Assembly (NCBI GenBank): GCA_016713735.1
Contig: JADJOP010000013.1
Span: 217,900-281,899, forward strand
Direction: 5' to 3'
Origin: Bryobacterales bacterium
GTDB lineage: Bacteria; Acidobacteriota; Terriglobia; Bryobacterales; Bryobacteraceae
Length of the DNA: 64,000 nucleotides
The notes under the pieces are model-generated. The model searched no databases and was not told the origin of the DNA. It saw nothing but the letters and a program-made list of their open reading frames with translations. Every line of letters starts with the position of its first letter. Within the stretch, counting starts at the first letter, position 1. Positions 52,662 to 63,352 of this stretch are shown here, in pieces. The position numbers were made by a program, and so were the translations under genes.

Positions 52662-55235
52662 CTACGACTGGGCGGTTGTTGCATTACCAGAGCCGTGCCC
52701 CCCCCCGTTTCCTGTCGCCGCATCCGGCAACACGAACGAAGCCAGGTCTGCAACAATACTCATAATTCGGCATTGTTGTGCCACCTCACGAAAATCAGGG
52801 GCCCCGTGTTGCTTTGGCTCTTTCACACGCTTCCCGCTCTCGTACACTGCCGGGCTATGGTTGTCCGCAGAGATGAAGCCATAGAGCATATTCTCGCCAG
52901 ATATCTCCCGGACTATCGGCGCCACGATCCAGGCCCCTTGCGGATCCTTGTCCAACATGTTGTGATTAAAGTCAGGTTTGCCAAACATGGCGGGATGCTG
53001 CCATCGGGCATACGGATCATGGCTGAATCGACCAATCGTATACCGACAGTAAATGTCGGCCGCATCGGCCTTCATGCCCACGTAAGCGTCAGAATCGGGC
53101 TTGCCCTGAGAGGTGTAACTCTTTTCGGTCAATGAACGAACACAACGAAACTCGGAGGGCTGTTTTCTGGTGCCGTCTGGGCCGGTTGGCTGGAATACCG
53201 AAGTTCGCCAAACCCGAACACGCTTCAAGCCCGTCCCCTCAGAAACAAGGGCGGCTAGCAACCCACTGAGTATGCCTCTCCGGAACTGAGCATCCTTGAG
53301 ATCAGCTGGAGACCACACCTTGCCATGGTCGATGGGTTCCAAGCTAGAAACCAGCTTGTCCAAAAAGTGCTCCGCTGAAAGCTCTTCTGTGCCAAATCGA
53401 TCGTTCGCGACAAAGTTAGCTATCCTTAATACCTGGCGGCACGATGATCTGAAGAGCCCGTCGAGGTGCTCTGCGAGATCCACAGGCAGTTTACACGATT
53501 TAGGGTTCATCCAAGTTACCAGGATGGCCTCTGTCAAACCGCCCAGACGAACCGGACATGCGTACACGGGACCAGTGATCTGGAACTTTTTCACGCCCTC
53601 TTCATTTAGCCAGCTATGCTTGCGCTCCTCGGTTGTTTTCGCCAACTCCTTGTGCGCATCCGGCACAAAGATATCGTGCTTCTCGACGAAAGTCCTAGTG
53701 GCCAAGCTCTTGGTGTCGAAATTGTAGTAAAATGTGGCCTCCGTTGGATGATGTGCGATTAATCTCTTGGTCTCTAGTCAATCTCGTAGAGGATGAACTC
53801 GTGCCCCAAGGCGTCTATGAGACGCGACTTCTTTAGAGCTGATTGAATCGAATCGGGTTTCCGATAGACCCGGCCAACGGGACAGATCTCATGCGTCGCC
53901 GCTCGGATTGAATATATACTTGCCCCAATTCGCCCGATAGTGACTTGGCGACACTTATATGGGCGGCTGTGTAGGCGTCGTGGGTGTTGGCCTCCAGGTT
54001 AAGCGTCCCGACTCGGCGACCGTCCGCAATAATCGGATAAGCCAACTCGCTCTCTACGTCCGGGTCGCACAAAACATACTTGGCCCCAAAGTGACCGGCG
54101 TTGTCTAAATGAGTGCGTGCGTCTAAAACCTCAGGTAGGTAAATGTAATCATTATTGACATCACTTTTCGCCTGAAGAAATACAGTACCGATCACCGAGT
54201 CGTGGTCTATCTGTGGCAGCGACAAACTGGCCTTCGTGTTCGGATAGATGGCCACCCTTTGCAACCGTGGATCGGTGTCATCCGTAACTAAACACACCTC
54301 TCCGCGATAAGAACCAGTCAACTGAACGGCCCTTGCCAATGCCGCGTATGCAGCTTGGGGTCTGGTCGCAGAGGGATCGGTGGGAACGAAACCACCCATC
54401 TCGTATCGCACGCGCGCGACTTGGCCGCTGAGGTCCCGCAGTATGCCGGCTACTTTCCGCGTTGCATCGTCGCTATCGACAAATTCGTAACCGATCACTT
54501 CGATAGAAAACGCCTCCTTCAAATACGAGGAGAACTTTGCATCAGCCTCATGATGAGGCATGATCGCATAATGAGGCCCGAACTTTTTCCCGAATCGTAG
54601 GCGCGCCTCATCAAAAAGATACATGAGATCGCTATCGCGCAAACTATAACCCACGAACAGAAGTGTCTTCCAAGTCAGGAGCGACTTTAGGCACTCGTTG
54701 AGTTCTGGGCTTGCAAGGGTGCTGTCGCGGTAGTGCGTTCGGGTAAGCCGTATCGATTCGACGTCATCGGCTGATCCATGGAGCTTTACTATGGCGAACT
54801 TTCTCGACCGCACTGCATTGAAACTGCATCGGTTTCCCGCCACGTGAACGTGGCGGGATTGAGGCTGCCTCAAGCAGCAGATCGAAGTTTGTGGTGAGGG
54901 CAAGTGAGAAAGGAAGCCTTGCTATAGACCGATGGATATCATTCGGATCGCGCTTTTCCCCGAAGACAGATTCAACATATTTGATGAACGTTGGCCGAGG
55001 CAACTCGCGCTGCAACATTTCGGCGGCCTGCAGGAAATCTCCCCCCTCCAAGAGCTTCCTTGTGCGAACCCAGCCATCTTCACCCGCCGAGCCCATGCAG
55101 GTCTTCCGCATAGTTGAGTAGATCGGACAAGAAAAGACGCCAATCCGGCAGGCCTGCCGAGATTGACGCGCCTGACCCGACGAACGCAACGGCCTCGCCG
55201 CTCGCCAATGCCTTCACTAGGGGCTCTCTCACCAT
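52662..55235 (-). CDS. SIR2-domain NADase-like protein with about three GAF domains, frame broken at several points
   Basis: ATG 55235 has GGAGG six bases upstream. Read across frames the protein has about 857 residues. The SIR2 domain spans residues 1-240: VAFVGSGASISAGLPDW, LALTTNFDLLLEAA (Asn near 115), VKLHGSADD (His near 151) and TLLFVGYSLRDSDLMYLFDE. The Asn and His are where defence-type SIR2 NADases have their catalytic pair. GAF1 follows (GEVCLVTDD; SELAYPIIADGRRVGTLNLE). Two more GAF-like units come from the 53.8-52.7 kb part (LIDALGHEFILYEID; AWIVAPIVREISGE). Frame changes lie near 55083, 54797, 53860 and 53783, each repaired by a one-base edit. GC is much lower than in neighbours. 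Confidence 0.7.
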
Positions 55236-55497
55236 AGGGGTCCTCCAAGATTCGCCACGGAGCAGCGGTCACGTTAAATTCCGACTTAGAGTATCAGAGT
55301 TTGGTCCCTTCTGCTTGATTGTAGGGCGCGGCCCGTGCACCCCTACGTTACAAGCAAAAGGCGGGGGGGCAATATTCGGACCTTCGTTTTCGGGCGCGGA
55401 TGAATGTCGCGCAACTGACCGCAGGACGTACCACGACATCCTGAGCGAAGAGGCCCGTCAGTAACTAGTGACGCCCTGCGGTTGCGCTTGGCACGCT

Positions 55498-58400
55498 TCA
55501 ATCCCCACTGGCGGGCAAGGCTTCGTGTGCGTGGCGGCGGGAGAGCAGGGCGCCGATGTCGTCGAAGACGGAGTAGACGACGGGGGTGACGATTAAGGTC
55601 AGCAGCAGGGAGAGCGACTGGCCGCCGATGACGATGATGGCGATGGAGCGGCGCTCTTCGGCGCCGGGGCCCGTGCCGAGGGCGAGGGGGAGCATGCCGG
55701 CGACGAGGGTGACCGTCGTCATGAAGATGGGGCGGAGGCGGTCGCGGTTGGCTTGGAGGATGGCCTGGAGGCGGGGGAGGCCTTCGCGGCGGAGGTTGTT
55801 GGTGTGGTCGATTTGGAGGATGGAGTTCTTCTTAACAACGCCGAACAGGACTAAGATGCCGAGGGCGGAGTAGAGGTTGAGCGTTTCGTTGAAGAGCCAG
55901 AGGGAGAGGAAGCCGAAGGGGACGGCGAGGGGGAGGCTGAGGAGGATGGTGACGGGGTGGAGGAGGCTCTCGAATTGCGAGGCCAGGATCATGTACATGA
56001 AGACGACGGAGAGGGCGAAGGCGAGGAGGAATTCCTTGAGGGTGCGGTCGAATTCCCTGCCCCGGCCGATGATGGTCGTCGAATAGGCGGCGGGCATGTT
56101 GAGGGAGTCGGCGGCTTTCTGCATTTCCGGCAGGCGGTCGCCAAGGCCGAAGCCGGGGAGGATGTTGGCGCGGAGGGCGACCTGGCGCTGGCGGTCGAGG
56201 CCTTCGATGCGGTAGGCGGACTTGGCTTCGCGCATTTCGACGACGCTATCGAGGCGGACGAGGCCGGATTTCGATGACGGCACGTAGAGCTTCTGGACGG
56301 TGAGCATGGAGTTGCGGTCGCCGTCGCGGAGGCGGACCTCGACGTCGTACTCTTCGGCGACCTTGTCGTCGCGGTAGCGGGAGACCTCGTCGTCGCCGCC
56401 GACCATGAGGCGAAGGGAACTGGCGATGTCGGAGGCGTCGACGCCGAGGTCGGCGGCGCGGTCGCGATCGATGTAGACGCGGAGCTCGGGTTTGTTGACG
56501 CGGAGGGTGGTGTCGATGTCGGTGAGGCCCGGGATGTTGAGGGCCTTTTCGCGGAGGGCTTCGCTGTAGCGGTGGAGTTCGAGGAGTTCGGGGCCGCGGA
56601 TGACGAAGTCGATGTCGTAGGGGGCGGAGCCTTGATTGAGGGCCTGGATGTTGCCGACGCGGCCGCGGAGGTCGGGATACTGGCGGAGCTTCTGGCGGGC
56701 CACGGCCATGACGTCGCGCTGGGAGTAGATGCCTCGGAAGGCGTCACTGGGGCGGCCTTCGAGGGTCATACGCCAGAGGCGGGAGAGGGAGAAGACGCGG
56801 TTTTCGATGTCGTCGAGCTGGATGTAGAGGCGGCCGGAGTTGGGGCTTTGCAGGTAGCCTGTGCCGACGACGGAGACGACGTGTTGGACGCCGGGGAGGC
56901 CGCGGAGGTCGTCGTAGAGGCGGTCCATGACGCCTTGCATGGCGATGAGCGAGGTGCCTTCGGGGGAGTTGACGCTCATCTCGAATTCGCTCTCGTCGAC
57001 GTTGGTGGGCAGGTATTCCTGGCGGACCATTTGAAAGAGGGGGATGGTGGCGGCCATGGTGAGGCCGCCGAGGACCATGATGGCGACGCGGTGGGACATG
57101 GACCAGCCGAGCATGGCCATGTAGCCGCGTTCGATCCAGGCGTAGAAGCCGCGGCGGGAGCCGCCGTGGGCGGTGACGGTGTCGGGGCGCAGCATGCGCG
57201 AACTCATCATGGGCGTGAGGCTGAAGCTGACGAGCAGCGAGACGAGGATGGCGACGGTGGCGGTGAGTCCGAAGGAATACAGGAAACGCCCGGAGATGGA
57301 GGACATGAACGACACGGGCAGGAAGACGACGACGAGGCTGAGCGTGGTGGCCATGACGGCGAGGCCGATGTCCTTGGTGGCCATGATGGCGGCCTGGCGG
57401 GGCGGGAGCTTTTTCTCCTCGATGAAGCGGAAGATGTTTTCGAGGACGACGATGGCGTCGTCGATGACGACGCCGACCATGAGCACGAGGGCGAGCATGG
57501 TGATGTTGTTGAGCGTGAAGTCGAGGGCGCGCATCATGCCGAAGGTGGCGATGATGGAGGCCGGGATGGCGACGGCGCCGATGACGGTGGCGCGCCAGTC
57601 GCGCATGAAGACGAAGACGACGAGCGAGGCGAGGATGGAGCCGAGGATGAGGTGAAGCTGGACCTCATGGAAAGCGGCGTTGATGTAGCGGGACTGGTCC
57701 TGAAGTGTTTCCAGTTTGACGCCGGCGGGGAGGAGTTGTTCGACGCGCGCGAGGCGGGCCTTGACGTTGTTGACCACCTCCATGGTGTTGGCGCCGGACT
57801 GGCGGCGGACTTCGAGGGCGACCGATTCGCGGCCGTCGAAGCGGGCCATGGTGCGCTGTTCCTTGTGGCCGTCTTCGGCGTAGCCGATGTCGCGGATGCG
57901 CACGGGGGCGCCGTTGATGGTGGCGACGACGAGTTCGTTGAACAGGCGCGGATCAGGGAAGCGGCCGAGGGTGCGGAGGACGAGTTCGCGGTGGCCTTCG
58001 TCGACGCGGCCGCCGGGGATGTCGGCGTTCTGGCGTTCGATGGCGTCGCGGACCTGGAGGATGGGGATTTTGTAGGCGGCAAGGCGGTCGGCATCGACCC
58101 AGACGTTGACGGCGCGGCGCTGGCCGCCGACGACGACGACCTGGCCGACGCCGCCGACGGATTCGATGGAGTCCTTCACATTGCGGTCGGCGAGTTCGTA
58201 GAGTTCGCGCGGGGTTTTCTCGCCGGTGAGGACGAGGGTCATGACGGGGCTGGCGTCGGTGTCGAGCTTTTTGATGAGCGGCGGTTTGGCGTCGCGGGGG
58301 AGGTTGACGATGGTGCCGGCGACGGCGTCGCGGATGTCCTGGGCGGCGACGTCGATGTTGCGGTTGAGGTCAAAGGTAACGGTGACGACGGAGAGGGATT

Positions 58401-58659
58401 CGGTGGAGGTGGAGCGGATGTTGTCGATGCCTTCGACGGTGGCGACGGAGTCTTCAATGAAGCGGGTGACGGTGGACTCCATCTCTTCGGGGGAGGCGCC
58501 GGGGAGGTTGGTGCGCACGGAGATGAGGGGCATGTCGACATCGGGGAAGCGGTCGATGCCGAGCTTGGAGTAGCTGACCGCGCCGACGACGACGAGGCAG
58601 AGGATGAGCATGACGGCGAAGACAGGGCGGGCGACGCAGACTTCAGCGAGTTTCTGCAT
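55498..58659 (-). CDS. RND efflux transporter permease (HAE1/AcrB type)
   Basis: A 1053-residue inner-membrane proton-driven pump with twelve helices and two large periplasmic loops. It opens VARPVFAVMLILCLVVVGAV, and ALVLMVGVVIDDAIVVLENI carries the paired Asp of the proton relay. The C-terminal FGVVKKNSILQIDHTNNLR is typical. Substrates are unknown; likely hydrophobic compounds. It follows the adaptor gene on the same strand with no gap, so the two form an operon. No outer-membrane TolC-type gene is next to it. Intact over 3.2 kb. Confidence 0.95.
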   Translation of the reverse strand: MQKLAEVCVARPVFAVMLILCLVVVGAVSYSKLGIDRFPDVDMPLISVRTNLPGASPEEMESTVTRFIEDSVATVEGIDNIRSTSTESLSVVTVTFDLNRNIDVAAQDIRDAVAGTIVNLPRDAKPPLIKKLDTDASPVMTLVLTGEKTPRELYELADRNVKDSIESVGGVGQVVVVGGQRRAVNVWVDADRLAAYKIPILQVRDAIERQNADIPGGRVDEGHRELVLRTLGRFPDPRLFNELVVATINGAPVRIRDIGYAEDGHKEQRTMARFDGRESVALEVRRQSGANTMEVVNNVKARLARVEQLLPAGVKLETLQDQSRYINAAFHEVQLHLILGSILASLVVFVFMRDWRATVIGAVAIPASIIATFGMMRALDFTLNNITMLALVLMVGVVIDDAIVVLENIFRFIEEKKLPPRQAAIMATKDIGLAVMATTLSLVVVFLPVSFMSSISGRFLYSFGLTATVAILVSLLVSFSLTPMMSSRMLRPDTVTAHGGSRRGFYAWIERGYMAMLGWSMSHRVAIMVLGGLTMAATIPLFQMVRQEYLPTNVDESEFEMSVNSPEGTSLIAMQGVMDRLYDDLRGLPGVQHVVSVVGTGYLQSPNSGRLYIQLDDIENRVFSLSRLWRMTLEGRPSDAFRGIYSQRDVMAVARQKLRQYPDLRGRVGNIQALNQGSAPYDIDFVIRGPELLELHRYSEALREKALNIPGLTDIDTTLRVNKPELRVYIDRDRAADLGVDASDIASSLRLMVGGDDEVSRYRDDKVAEEYDVEVRLRDGDRNSMLTVQKLYVPSSKSGLVRLDSVVEMREAKSAYRIEGLDRQRQVALRANILPGFGLGDRLPEMQKAADSLNMPAAYSTTIIGRGREFDRTLKEFLLAFALSVVFMYMILASQFESLLHPVTILLSLPLAVPFGFLSLWLFNETLNLYSALGILVLFGVVKKNSILQIDHTNNLRREGLPRLQAILQANRDRLRPIFMTTVTLVAGMLPLALGTGPGAEERRSIAIIVIGGQSLSLLLTLIVTPVVYSVFDDIGALLSRRHAHEALPASGD

Positions 58660-59843
58660 TTAGCGCACCTTCACCGGAGTGCCCTTGGACATGCGGTCAG
58701 AGGCTTGGGCGACGACAGCATCGCCTTCCTTGACGCCTTCGAGGATTTCGACGCGGTCGCCATCGAGGCGGCGTCCGGTGCGGGTAATGCTTTCGTCGAG
58801 GACGCCGTTCTTCACCAGATAGACGCGCTCGACGCCGGCGAAGCTGACCAGCGCCGAGCGGGGGACAGTGAAGCCACGGGCCGAGGCGTTGACGGTGATG
58901 ATGCCGGTGACGAATGAGCCGGGGCGGAGGAGGCCGTCTTCATTGGGGATTTCGCCTTCGATGAGCAGTGTGCGGTTTTGCGCGCCGATTTCGGGGCTGA
59001 GGCGGACGACGCGTCCTGCCCGCATGAGGGGCGAGCCGTCGAGGCGGATGTCGATGCGCTGTCCTTTTTGCACGCGGGCGGCCTGGCGCTCGGGGACTTC
59101 GAGGCGGATGCGCAGCGGGTGTTGGCGGACCAGCGTGACGACGGTGGCGTTGGGGGCGAGATATTCACCGATGGAGGCAACGCGTTTGGTGATGGCGCCG
59201 GAGAAAGGGGCGCGGATGGTGGCGTCCGTAAGTTGCTGGCGGGCGAGTTCGAGCTGGGCGCGGCGTTCGGTGAGCTGGGAGCGGGTCTGCATCACTTCGG
59301 CGAGCGCGCCCTGGTAATGCGCTTCGGAGCCTTGGGCGCGGACCTGGGCTTTTTCGAAATCAATTTTGGAGACGACGCCTTCCTTGGCCAGGCGGTCAGT
59401 GGTTTCCATGATGAAGCGGGCCTCTTTGAGGGCGGCGGCGGCTTCGCGGACGGTGGCGGTGTCTTCCGGTTTGAAGTTGTCGTCGTTGCGGCCCTGGATG
59501 CCGAGGCGGGCGCGGGTTTGTTCGACGAGGGCTTCGGACTGGTGGAGGCGGAAGAGGTAATCGGTCTTCTCGAGTTCGGCGATTATGTCGCCCTGCTTGA
59601 CGATGGTGCCGAGGTCGACATTGAGCTTTCCACGCGGCCGGGGACCTTGGTGGAGACGTTGGCCGACTCTTCGGCGAAGAGTTCGCCGTTGGCTTCGACG
59701 ACTTCGGGAATGGGGCCCTCGGCAATGCGCTCGACGGCGACGGTGAGGGTGGATTGTTCCTTGGCGGCGACCTTCTCAGTGGAGTAGGGGCCCGTGCAGG
59801 AGCACAGGAAAGCGACACAAATAGCAGCGGCGAACCTCAACAT
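58660..59843 (-). CDS. RND efflux periplasmic adaptor (membrane fusion) lipoprotein, one frameshift
   Basis: About 394 residues when repaired. The lipoprotein signal is FAAAICVAFLCSC. The protein has a barrel-sandwich (lipoyl) domain (PEVVEANGELFAEESANVST; LGTIVKQGDIIAELEKTDY), a long coiled-coil hairpin (SEALVEQTRARLGIQG; AAAALKEARFIMETTDRLA) and a beta-barrel (GEIPNEDGLLRPGSFVTGII). The frame changes at the A3 run (T 59627-59629 on the plus strand); adding one A joins GRVE to KLNVDLGTIV. It links the permease at 55498-58659 to an outer-membrane channel encoded elsewhere. Confidence 0.88.
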
Positions 59844-59885
59844 GGGTATGGAGGGATTATTTCATACCTGCGAGGGGCGGGGGCG

Positions 59886-62800
59886 TCAGAACTCCATGCG
59901 CAGGCCGAGTTGGAAGACGCGGGCGGCCTTGGCTTTACTGATGGTGGCGCCGTTGAGGACGTCGACGCGGGTTTCCGGCAGCGAGAGGTTGGTGTGGTTG
60001 GGCATGTTGAACGACTCGAGGCGGAACTGGAAGGCGCCGGACTCGGAGAAGCGGAAGCGGCGCGAGAGGGAGGCGTCGAGGAGGAAGGTGCCGGGGCCAT
60101 CGAGGATGTTGCGGCCGGAGTTGCCGAAGCGGTAGGAGCCGCGGGGGACGGTGGGGAGGGCGGAGCGGTCAAACCAGGCGTCGACGGTGGGCGTGTCGAG
60201 GGCGCCTTTGGCGATGCGATCGGGGCGGACGGCTTCGCCGAGGTCGAGCGAGACGTTGGCGACCTTGGGGGTGAAGGGCTGGCCGGTGTAGGCGCGGGTG
60301 GTGCCGGCGACCTGCCAGTTGCGGAGTAAGAGGTTGTTAGTAAGTTTGGGGGTCCAGATGAAGCTGGCGACGAAGGAGTGGCCGATGTCGAAGTCGGAGC
60401 GGCCGCGTTCGCCGTGGAGGTTGCGGGAGTCCTGGGCGCTGGGGAAGCCGGCGGCGATGGTGCCACCGGTGTTGGAGGATTCGTCGATGGACTTGGCCCA
60501 GGTGTAGGCGGCGCGGACGAACATTTGTTTGGAGAAGCGGCGGCGGATGGTGAGCGAGCCGGAGTTGTAGATGGAGTTGGAGCTGGCGGCGATGTAGTTG
60601 ATGGTTTGGAAGGCCGGGAAGGGGCGGGGGAAGGAGCCGTCGGCGTTGCGGACTTCGAGGAGGCGGAGGGGCTGGTTGAGGTCGTAGCGGCGTGGCAGGT
60701 GGGTGCCTTTGGAGCCGGCGTAGGCGATTTCGAGGACGGTGCCTTTGCCGAAGTCGCGTTCAACGGTGAGGTTCCAGGATTGGAGGTATTGGTCGCGGCT
60801 GTCGATCTGCTGGCCGGCGGTGGAGGTGATGCCGCCGACGCGGCGTTTGGCGACGGGGTAGGGGTCAGAGACAGTAAGTAGGAGCGGGTTGGAGGAGGTG
60901 GCGGAGTAACTTTCGTTGATGGAGAAGGGGTACGTATCGCTGTATTCGTCCAGACGGTAGAGGGAACTGGTGCCATAGAAGATGCCGTAGCCGCCGCGGA
61001 TGACGGATTTGGTGCCGCCAAAGGGACGCCAGGCGAAGCCGAAGCGGGGGCCGAAGTTGTTGTAATCGGGCTTGACGAGGGAGCGCGACATGCCGACGTC
61101 GGCGGCCTTGGCGACGTATTGCTGGAGGCCGGTGGCGGCGATGCGGGCGTCGAAATCGGAGAGAGTGCCGGTGCCGGCGACGACGATTTGGCCGAGCGAG
61201 GGGACGAACATGGACCAGGCGCCGAATTTCTCCTGGGGCGGCTTCATGAGCTCATAACGGAGGCCGAAGTTGAGGGTCAGGGGGGGGGGAGATTTTCCAG
61301 TCATCCTGGAAGAAGCCGGAGTAATTTGAGACTAAGTGGTAGGGTCCGGCGGCGTCCATCTGGCGGCGGGTGGTTTGGGCCCAGCCGAGGACGAAGTCGG
61401 CCATGGGCGCGTTGGTGAAGCGCTAAGGAAGGTCATGCGGCCGCGGGTGTCTCCGTAGTTGCGGGAGAAGTACTGGTAGCGGAGGAAGTCGGCGCCGAAT
61501 TTCAGTCGGCGGCCGGCGGATGTTAAGTGAACGAGCCGTTGTACTGGTAATTGTTGTAGGACCAGATTTTGGGTAAGTCGTAGGCGTGGCCGAGGGTGAT
61601 GTAGCCGGTGACGTCGACCTGGGGAAGGCCGAGGGCGACGGGATTTTTCGTGCCCCGATGAAGCCGGCGTCGGCGGCCCAGTCGCGGGTGTTGTCGGGCC
61701 AGCCCTGGTTGTTGGTGCGGCGGGAGAAGGAGACACCGAGTTCCATGAAGAGCGAAGGCGAGACGGTGCGGAGGTAGCGGATGCCGCTGAGGAGTTCGAA
61801 GGTGGCGGTGGTGGCGCCGAAGAGGGGGATGGGGGAGCGGTTGAAGGGGTTGTAGGAGGTGTTGGGACGCCAGAAGGTGCTCAGGGTGAGGCGGTCGCGG
61901 GGGCTGAGGGAGTGGTCGCCCTTGAGGGAGAAGTTATTGAAGGATTGTTCGGAGTTGGCCTGGGCGACGTAATTGTTGGCGGAGAAGGGTAAGTTGGGTT
62001 GGGGGTAGTAACTGGCGAGTTTGAGGGCGACGGGATCGAGGCGGCTGACAGGGATCTGGTTGCCGGGGAAGAGGACGTTGCGGTTGAGGGGGTCCTTGAT
62101 GTTGAGCGGGCGGCCGAGGGCGTCGGTGGCCTTGGTGAAGTCGCCGCGGAGCATTTCGGGTTGGGGGACGATGCCGCGCTGGTTGGCGCCGGCGGTGGAG
62201 CGGAGGGATTCCCAGGAGAAGAGGAAGAAGGTTTTGTCGCGGCCGTCGTAGAGTTTGGGGATGCGTACGGGGCCAGAGAGGGTGGCGCCGAACTGATTGC
62301 GGCGGAGGACGGATTTGTTCAGTTCGAAGAAGCCTCGGGCATCGATCAAGTCGTTGCGGATGAACTCATAGAGCGAGCCGTGGAAGCGGTTGCCGCCGCT
62401 TTTCATGACGACGCTGAGGATGCCGCCGGCGTAGCGGCCGTATTCGGCTGAGAAACCAGAGGTGATCATCTTAAATTCCTGAACGCCTTCGAGCGGCGGG
62501 TTGACCATGGCGCCGGTGTTGCGGCGCTGGGTGTTGTTCATGCCGTCGATGAGGAAGCCGACATTGTCGGCGCGGGCGCCGTTGATGGCATAGGCGCCGT
62601 CGCCGTCTTCGCCCTTGGGAATGACGCCGCCGGTGAGGTAGGCGAGGTCGCTGAAGTTGCGGCCGGCCAGCGGCATTTCGCGGATCTCTTCGTTGGTGGT
62701 GACGTCGCCGCGGGCGCCGTTTTCGGTGTTCAGCAGGGGAGGCGTGTCGGTGACGGTGACGCTTTCGGTGGTGGCGCCGATTTCGAGAGAGAGGTCGAGG

Positions 62801-63093
62801 CGAAGGACCTGGTCGACGGCGAGGGTGAATTCGTTGCGGCGGTGGAGGCGGAAGCCTTCGGATTTGGCTTCGAGCGAGTAGCGGCCGGGGTTGAGGTAGG
62901 GGATGGTGTACTCACCGGAGCCGTTGGATTCACCGCGGGCGATGAAGTTGGTGTCGAGGTTGGTGACGGTGATGGGGACGGCAGGGATGACCGCGCCGGA
63001 AGCATCAGTGACGCGGCCTACGATGCTGGCCGAAGGAGCCTGGGCGAGGATTGCCGAGGCGGTGAGAAAAGAGAGAAAAAGACCACGTAGCAT
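59886..63093 (-). CDS. Oar-like TonB-dependent receptor/carboxypeptidase-regulatory protein, frame broken four times
   Basis: About 1069 residues when joined. It has a signal peptide (LFLSFLTASAILAQ) and a CarboxypepD_reg domain (SIVGRVTDASGAVIPAVPI; GEYTIPYLNPGRYSL). The plug-like region includes PLAGRNFSDLAYLTGGVIP and SAEYGRYAGGILSVVMKSGG. A large barrel ends VFQLGLRMEF. ATG 63093 follows GGGAGG. Frame changes occur near 61650 (G4), 61527, 61423 and at the run of ten G, 61280-61289. Removing one base from that run joins QDDWKISPP to LTLNFGLRYEL. The substrate is unknown; the family is abundant in Acidobacteriota. Confidence 0.82.
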
Positions 63094-63120
63094 GAAGACC
63101 TCCCGCTGGCGGGAGTGTAT

Positions 63121-63352
63121 CGCATTGCGGGTGTGGGAGCCAACAAGGGGCGACACAAGGGGCGACACAAGGGGCGGCTGCGGGGTGAGGCGGGGCGGTC
63201 GCGGCGGGGGTAGGAAGGGGCGGGTGCGTGGGGTGTAGGAAGGGGGGCGGTCGCGGCGGGGGGTAGAACGGAGCGGTCGCGGCGGGGATGAGACGGGGGC
63301 GGGTGCGTGGGGGGAGTGAGGCGGGGCGGGGCGACGGGTGAGTGCTGAGCGG
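63121..63352. repeat. Short tandem repeats in a GC-rich intergenic stretch
   Basis: A 12-base unit AAGGGGCGACAC is repeated at 63145-63156 and 63157-63168, with a partial third copy. An irregular array of GGTCGCGGCGGGG and GGGCGGGTGCGTGGGG phrases follows from 63190 to 63340. No coding frame is convincing on either strand. Confidence 0.6.

Noticed and set aside
55236..55497. A phage-type integration site or tRNA next to the SIR2-GAF gene
   Set aside because: No tRNA-like fold, integrase or long repeat was seen in this gap.
56572..58917. A 781-codon plus-strand open frame opposite the RND permease
   Set aside because: Composition (Asp, Gly, Val, Glu, His) is that of an antisense shadow; the RND protein has all family motifs.
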